DNA of 64,000 bases from Tridacna crocea (Eukaryota; Mollusca; Bivalvia; Cardiida; Cardiidae): positions 37,162,501 through 37,226,500 of the forward strand of contig OX031057.1 in NCBI GenBank assembly GCA_943736015.1. Direction: 5' to 3'. The notes beneath the pieces were generated by a model. The model saw only the letters and a program-made list of their open reading frames with translations, was not told the origin of the DNA and searched no databases. Position 1 is the first letter of the stretch. Each line of letters opens with the position of its first letter. The translations under genes were made by a program, and so were the position numbers. Positions 63,826 through 64,000 of the stretch are shown here, one piece after another.

Positions 63826-64000
63826 GGCGAAAAATGGACTGAAATTATTCTTGTAATTGTATTATTACTTTATTCTTTATTGAAAAAGTCTCCATTGAAA
63901 AAAAAAAAATCAAAATGAAACATACTTATTCAGAGTATCTTATATGAGTGATTTGTGTATTGTCATCTTTATCGAACGAGTTGACCAAAATTATATGGAA

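Overview
This 64 kb window is animal genomic DNA, about 63-66% A+T by eye, with no bacterial-style gene packing. It has spliced exons, short tandem repeats, tRNA-derived SINEs, LINE remnants and very many small inverted-repeat transposons. The SINE tail, the AGCTCACCTGAGCAC element, the GGGCCCGTATTCACC foldback element and the YADD LINE with a CCHC-like C terminus are all of kinds I associate with bivalve molluscs. A bivalve is my best guess. It rests on memory of repeat types and on no database search.

The one gene I can read with confidence is on the minus strand at the left end (about 864-11258). It is the 5' part of a CEMIP/KIAA1199-like gene (secreted hyaluronan-binding/hyaluronan-degrading family). 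Five coding exons chain in perfect splice phase: signal peptide (11139-11258), G8 domain (6319-6535), the linker with the SWT motif (4274-4431), and two exons of the ILEI/FAM3-like region (1777-1936, 864-1040). The 3' part lies beyond position 1. Its introns are packed with transposon debris; one element ends about 40 bases from a splice donor.

From 11.3 to 27 kb no host gene is convincing. The stretch holds nested terminal-inverted-repeat (TIR) elements (12898-14141 inside a GC-rich element; 17871-19027 with its own TATA box and a truncated basic ORF), a degenerate 120-165 bp tandem array (16.66-17.32 kb), foldback hairpins, an inverted pair of minisatellites (22.3-23.2 kb), three decayed LINE pieces (23.4-26.3 kb), and a 463 bp MITE (26731-27193).

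From 27.4 to 36.8 kb lies a striking block: an AGCTCACCTGAGC-type element with a 166/148 bp higher-order tandem repeat, then a 4.3 kb element with TIRs built from GAAAC-type pentamers and a 9-bp target-site duplication, and then a 1.85 kb element with 60-bp TIRs, again with a 9-bp duplication. A 506-residue open LINE reverse transcriptase follows (37.1-38.6 kb). A second LINE with one frameshift (58.8-60.4 kb) is inserted in a GGCGGTCA-type repeat.

The most abundant feature is a roughly 228 bp MITE with TTAA at both ends and an almost perfect central hairpin (arms up to 34 bp, 3-nt loop). I count about 40 copies, densest at 51.8-58.0 kb. In that dense region one possible terminal coding exon (54801-54899, plus) and a few weaker exon-like segments hint at a second, unidentified host gene. 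A promoter-like island with X-box, CRE and CCAAT motifs is at about 42.36-42.51 kb.
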